From Pelagicoccus sp. SDUM812005 (GTDB lineage: Bacteria; Verrucomicrobiota; Verrucomicrobiia; Opitutales; Opitutaceae), in assembly GCF_031127875.1 (NCBI RefSeq), contig NZ_JARXIA010000006.1:1-64000 (forward strand): a stretch of 64,000 bases of DNA, in the 5' to 3' direction. The notes under the pieces were generated by a model. The model worked only from the letters and a program-made list of their open reading frames with translations. It was not told where the DNA came from and did no database searches. The number at the start of each line of letters is the position of its first letter. The stretch's first letter is position 1. The position numbers and the translations under genes were made by a program. Shown in pieces: positions 60,660 to 64,000 of the stretch.

Positions 60660-61711
60660 GGCTTTCCAGAGGCGGGGAGTGCGGCTAGGACGGTGGTGCC
60701 GGCAGCGGCTGAGGAGCGTATGGAAAAGGTTCCACCGAGCATCTCGACCCGTTCTCGCATGCCTAGGATACCGAGGCGCTTGTGTGTCGTTGATTTTAGG
60801 ATACGGGTGGCGTCGAAGCCTTTGCCGTCGTCTTGGATCTCCAGGCGTATCAGTTGGGAGCGTTTCTGGATTTTAACGCTGGCGTTCTGGGCGTGGGAGT
60901 GGCGGATGACGTTAGTGAGGGCTTCTTGGGCGACGCGGTAGAGGGCGGTGCACTGTTCGTTGCCGAGCAGGTCGGTTTTGCCGATGGCTTTGAAGTGGAA
61001 GCTGATGGGGGTGTGTTCCGAGAGGGAGGCGATGTAGGAGCGAAGGGTGGGGACGAGGCCGAGGTCGTCCAGCAGGGAGGGGCGCAGGCGGAGGGCGTAG
61101 CGATGCACGGCTGCGACGGATTGCTCGACGAGCTTTTGGGTGTGGTCGATGCGTTCGCCAATGTCGTCGCTGCCTACTTCGATGACTTTCTTGAGGGCGG
61201 ACAGGCGCACGTTGATGCCGGCCAGGACCTGGGCGATTTCGTCGTGCAGGTCGCGACTGATCTCCTTGCGTTCCTGTTCTTGGGAGAGGAGGAACTGGTG
61301 GGTTAGCTGCCGGACCTGTTCCTTTTGCCGCTCGGCTTGCTCCACCAGTTTGTTTCGCCGTTTGCCTTCCGCGAGCGAGTGGCTGGCAAGTTTTTTGTCC
61401 ACTTGCCTCAGTTGGTTGCGGGCGGCGCTGTGGGCTCGCTCGAGGGGGGCGATGGCTTCGACGTAGAAGAGGGCGGCGGGTGAGATTTGGGGGCGCTCCG
61501 GTTGCGGAAGGGGCGGGCAGGAGTGGATTCGCTTGAGGGCTTGGTCGTGGATGTGGGCGAGGTCGATGGCGTTGAGGTCCAGCTCGATGGCGTTTTTGCC
61601 CAGCTTGCGGGCGGACAGGGACTTGCCGTTGGTTCGCCCTTTTCTCGTCAAGTGGCGGCGCAAGGCCTCCTCGTAGGCTAGACTGAACTGTTTTCCCCTG
61701 TTTCCCCCCAT
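60656..61711 (-). CDS. NarX/DegS-like sensor histidine kinase
   Basis: A 351-residue HisKA_3 kinase without membrane helices. Residues about 1-130 are a helical, basic sensor part with a coiled coil (AHSAARNQLRQVDKKLASHSLAEGKRRNKLVEQAERQKEQ). The phospho-acceptor His is in EISRDLHDEIAQVLAGI, the dimerisation helix continues to about 215, and the ATPase domain shows VAQEALTNVIRHSHA (N box), DDGKGFD (G1) and LGILGMRERVEMLGG. It phosphorylates the NarL-type regulator. The ATG at 61711 is chosen; an ATG at 61771 would add 20 residues of basic sequence. Confidence 0.92.
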   Translation of the reverse strand: MGGNRGKQFSLAYEEALRRHLTRKGRTNGKSLSARKLGKNAIELDLNAIDLAHIHDQALKRIHSCPPLPQPERPQISPAALFYVEAIAPLERAHSAARNQLRQVDKKLASHSLAEGKRRNKLVEQAERQKEQVRQLTHQFLLSQEQERKEISRDLHDEIAQVLAGINVRLSALKKVIEVGSDDIGERIDHTQKLVEQSVAAVHRYALRLRPSLLDDLGLVPTLRSYIASLSEHTPISFHFKAIGKTDLLGNEQCTALYRVAQEALTNVIRHSHAQNASVKIQKRSQLIRLEIQDDGKGFDATRILKSTTHKRLGILGMRERVEMLGGTFSIRSSAAAGTTVLAALPASGKP

Positions 61712-61876
61712 AATGCTGCGTTTGCTCCGATCCCGTGCGGGGCCGCGTTCAGGCCTGCTCCTGTTGAGCATGCCTGTCCGAGCAAACTAGGGCCGGGCGG
61801 GGAGAGAAGCGAGCAAAGAGTCTTGGGGTGTTGCCCGCGCTGGGGGGGGGAGGCGGGGCCTTCTTGGGGCGTGGAC

Positions 61877-62485
61877 CTAGGGCGAGACGATTTGGCGGAG
61901 GAAGGAGAGCAGGTAGTCGTTGCGGGTGGCGTTTTGCTCCTGTCGGGTGGTGAGCATGGCGGAGCCTTCGACGAGGCACTGCAGGGCGAAGAAGCGTTTG
62001 TTGATTTCCTCCTCGCTTACGGTGGTGCCGGACTTGCGGGCGATGAGGGTGATCCACTTGGTGAACTCTTCGCGGTAGAGGGTATCGGCCCGGGCGAGGG
62101 CGGCTTGGATATCGGGGTCGCGGGTGGCTTCGGCGCACATTTCGATGAAGAGGACGGGGTTCATTTTCGTGCTGCCGTCCTTGCCCCACTCTTGTATGAG
62201 CTCGAGGAGCTTGCTGATGTAGTCTTCGACGGTGTCGGAGTCTTCGGTGAGGGTGTGGCGTTCCGAGAGCTGGCGCTCGATGATGGCGAGGATAATGGCG
62301 CTCTTGCTCTTGAAGTAGCGGTAGGCGAGGCCTTGGCTGATGCCGGCGGTTTCGGCGACGCGGGCCATGCTGGCGGCGTGGAAGCCGTGCTGGATGAAGC
62401 AGGATTGGGCGGCGTCGAGGATGCGGTTGCGCTGGGCCTCGGCGCGTTCGGGGGAGCGGGGACTTTCTTTGTCGGAGGATTTCAT
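61877..62485 (-). CDS. TetR family transcriptional regulator
   Basis: A 202-residue regulator with the N-terminal TetR helix-turn-helix (QRNRILDAAQSCFIQHGFHAASMARVAETAGISQGLAYRYFKSKSAIILAII, residues about 18-70) and a divergent ligand-binding C-terminus. Its start overlaps the stop of the OprM-like gene by four bases, so it belongs to the efflux operon and is expected to repress it and sense an efflux substrate. Confidence 0.92.
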   Translation of the reverse strand: MKSSDKESPRSPERAEAQRNRILDAAQSCFIQHGFHAASMARVAETAGISQGLAYRYFKSKSAIILAIIERQLSERHTLTEDSDTVEDYISKLLELIQEWGKDGSTKMNPVLFIEMCAEATRDPDIQAALARADTLYREEFTKWITLIARKSGTTVSEEEINKRFFALQCLVEGSAMLTTRQEQNATRNDYLLSFLRQIVSP

Positions 62486-63903
62486 GACTCTTCCATCCAG
62501 CCGCCGCCCAAGGCTTTGTACAAAGCGATGCGGTTGCTTTGTTCGCTGAGCAGGGACTGTATGAGGGATTGGCGGGCACTGTATAGGGTCCTTTGAGCGT
62601 CGAGCAAGGTCAGATAGCTGTCGCGTCCGGCCCGGTAGCGCAGCTCGGAGAGGCTTTGGGTTTCGTCGGCGGCTTCCACGAAGGCTTCGATGGCTTGGCG
62701 GCGTTGGGCGAGGGTGGAGCTGAGGGCGAGGGCGTCGGCGACTTCCTTGAAGCTGCTTTGGATGGCTTTTTCGTAGCTGGCGAGGGCGATGTCCTGGTCG
62801 GCCCGGGCGGCGTCGCGGTTGGCGCGCAGCTTGCCGGCTTGGAAGATGGGCACGGTGACTTGGGGAAGGAAGCTCCAGACGCCGGTGTTGTCGCCGAAGA
62901 GGTCGGAGAGTTCTCCGCTGGCGCTGCCGACGGTTCCGGTGAGGGTGATGCGCGGGAAGAAGGCGGCGCGGGCGGCGGCCAGGTTGGCGTTGGCGGCGGC
63001 GAGCTGGTGTTCCTTTTGCTGGAGGTCGGGCCGGCGGAAGAGGGTTTCCGAGGGAATGCCGGCGGGAAGGGCGGCGAGGCCGCTGACTTCGAGGTCGAAG
63101 CGATCCGGCAGGTATTCTTCGGAGAGCTGGCTTCCTACCAGCAGCTCGAGGGCGGAGCGGCTCTGTACGGCTTGGCCGCGGTAGTAGGCGAGCTCGGCCT
63201 GGGCGCTGGCGAGCAGGGTACGCACTTGGCTGAGCTCCAGGTTGGAAACGCTGCCCAGCTCGTTGCCGCGCTGGGAGATCTCGAATTGTTCCTGGTAGCT
63301 TTGCAGGGTGGACTCGGCGATGCGCTGGAGCTCCAGGTTGGCGGAGTGGGTCAAGTAGGCGTTGGCGACTTCGGCGACCAGGCTAATCTGCACGCTGCGT
63401 TGGGCTTGCTCGGTGGCGAGGTACTGCTGCAAGGCGGCGCCGCTGAGGTTCTTGACGCGTCCGAAGAGGTCGATCTCGTATTGGGCGAGCCCGAGGTTGG
63501 CCTGGTAGGTTTCGACTTCGGCGACGGCGTCTCCACCGCTGCGGGTGAGGCTGGCGCTGGCGTTGACGGAGGGAATGCGATCCGATTTCTGGATACGGTA
63601 GGTGGCTCGGGCTCGTTCGACGTTTAGGGCGGCGATGCGCAGGTCTCGGTTGTGGGCGAGGGCTTGCTCGACGAGGCTTTCGAGTTTCGGATCGGTGAGG
63701 AAATTGCGCCAGCCGATTTCGGACGCGTACGGCGCGCCGAAGGCGTTTTCAGCCGGGTCGGCTGGCGTTGAGTATGTTGTGCCGGTAGACCAGTTTTCGC
63801 TGAGCTGAACGTCGGGCTCAGGAAGCTCGGTCTGAAGCGAGGCGCAGCCGGCGAGGCTGATGGCTGCAGCGAAGGCAGGAACTGTGATTTTAAAGTTACG
63901 CAT
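62482..63903 (-). CDS. RND efflux outer membrane lipoprotein (OprM/NodT family)
   Basis: A 473-residue outer membrane channel protein of a tripartite efflux pump. The lipobox LAGC (Cys 20) gives lipid anchoring, followed by the NodT-type opening ENWST, then WRNFLTDPKLESLVEQALAHNRDLRIAALNVERARA and two repeats of TolC-like coiled coils (for example RAAFFPRITLTGTVGSASGELS and VPIFQAGKLRANRDAARADQDIALASYEKAIQ). It exports drugs or metabolites through the outer membrane with the RND permease upstream, whose stop codon lies eight bases inside this gene. Confidence 0.94.
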   Translation of the reverse strand: MRNFKITVPAFAAAISLAGCASLQTELPEPDVQLSENWSTGTTYSTPADPAENAFGAPYASEIGWRNFLTDPKLESLVEQALAHNRDLRIAALNVERARATYRIQKSDRIPSVNASASLTRSGGDAVAEVETYQANLGLAQYEIDLFGRVKNLSGAALQQYLATEQAQRSVQISLVAEVANAYLTHSANLELQRIAESTLQSYQEQFEISQRGNELGSVSNLELSQVRTLLASAQAELAYYRGQAVQSRSALELLVGSQLSEEYLPDRFDLEVSGLAALPAGIPSETLFRRPDLQQKEHQLAAANANLAAARAAFFPRITLTGTVGSASGELSDLFGDNTGVWSFLPQVTVPIFQAGKLRANRDAARADQDIALASYEKAIQSSFKEVADALALSSTLAQRRQAIEAFVEAADETQSLSELRYRAGRDSYLTLLDAQRTLYSARQSLIQSLLSEQSNRIALYKALGGGWMEES

Positions 63904-64000
63904 GGCTCTGGTGTCCTTTCTTGCGGATGAAGAGGCGTTCGATGACGAAGAAGAAGAGCGGGACGAAGAAGATCCCGAGGAAGGTGCCGACTAGCATGCC
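63896..64000 (-). CDS. RND efflux permease, C-terminal end (partial)
   Basis: The minus strand at the right edge encodes GMLVGTFLGIFFVPLFFFVI, then ERLFIRKKGHQSHA and a stop, the last transmembrane helix and tail of AcrB/MexB-type (HAE1) RND transporters. It overlaps the OprM-like gene by eight bases. The rest of the gene, and probably a membrane-fusion protein, are outside the window. Confidence 0.85.
   Translation of the reverse strand, partial: GMLVGTFLGIFFVPLFFFVIERLFIRKKGHQSHA

Overview
The window reads as chromosomal DNA of a GC-rich, carbohydrate-degrading Gram-negative bacterium, most likely of the Verrucomicrobiota, class Opitutae (Pelagicoccus/Puniceicoccales type). This is inferred from gene content: a DUF1800-DUF1501 secreted-protein operon, an overlapping pair of ECF sigma factor and Ser/Thr kinase, XylR-type AraC regulators with a periplasmic-binding-like N-terminus, many GH43 enzymes with a large TonB receptor, and a sigma factor fused to a membrane domain. 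No rRNA or tRNA gene, transposase, phage gene or CRISPR array was found.

Layout. 1-5.0 kb: an acyltransferase, a CIA30-like secreted protein and a membrane-extended ECF sigma factor, framed by four copies of a structured non-coding element. The 3' half of one copy lies at the left edge and three tandem copies of about 225 nt lie at 3914-5002; each ends in an intrinsic terminator, and the stems vary by compensatory changes. 5.1-8.1 kb: branched-chain aminotransferase, a small helical secreted protein, an MFS transporter. 8.1-13.4 kb (minus): operon DUF1800, DUF1501 and two paralogous Ig-like exported proteins. 13.8-17.3 kb (minus): secreted cyclophilin, a coiled-coil protein, a GH63-type glucosidase.

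17.4-22.4 kb is a lower-GC defence islet: a short terminator-ended RNA lies directly upstream of an AbiF/Abi_2 HEPN gene, followed by a 1284-residue STAND ATPase with an N-terminal nuclease domain (Avs-like). 22.4-28.4 kb is housekeeping: PhnA-like, VF530, DEAD-box helicase, hybrid histidine kinase, Spy-like protein, MDP-1 phosphatase, ABA4-like membrane protein.

28.4-46.9 kb is a polysaccharide-use region: XylR-type regulator, DUF1445, Gfo/Idh/MocA dehydrogenase, ThuA, four GH43 enzymes, a GPH sugar symporter, a TonB receptor, an AraC regulator and a GH27 alpha-galactosidase, interrupted by the ECF/kinase pair. The likely substrates are arabinose-containing polymers (arabinan, arabinoxylan) with alpha-galactosyl decorations. 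A direct-repeat motif with constant geometry lies before one GH43, the symporter and the TonB receptor, and may be the shared operator.

47-64 kb is mixed: PRC-barrel-like protein, tandem EF-hand proteins, LysR regulator, PqiA, SGNH-DUF1080 fusion, a HicB antitoxin beside a wrecked hicA, endonuclease/phosphatase, ribokinase, GH5 enzyme, very small proteins, transglutaminase, a NarL/NarX-like two-component system, and a TetR-OprM-RND efflux operon cut by the right edge. The parts most deserving follow-up are the repeated ncRNA family, the AbiF plus RNA unit, the shared sugar-regulon motif and the REP-like repeat that supplies the C-termini of two unrelated proteins.
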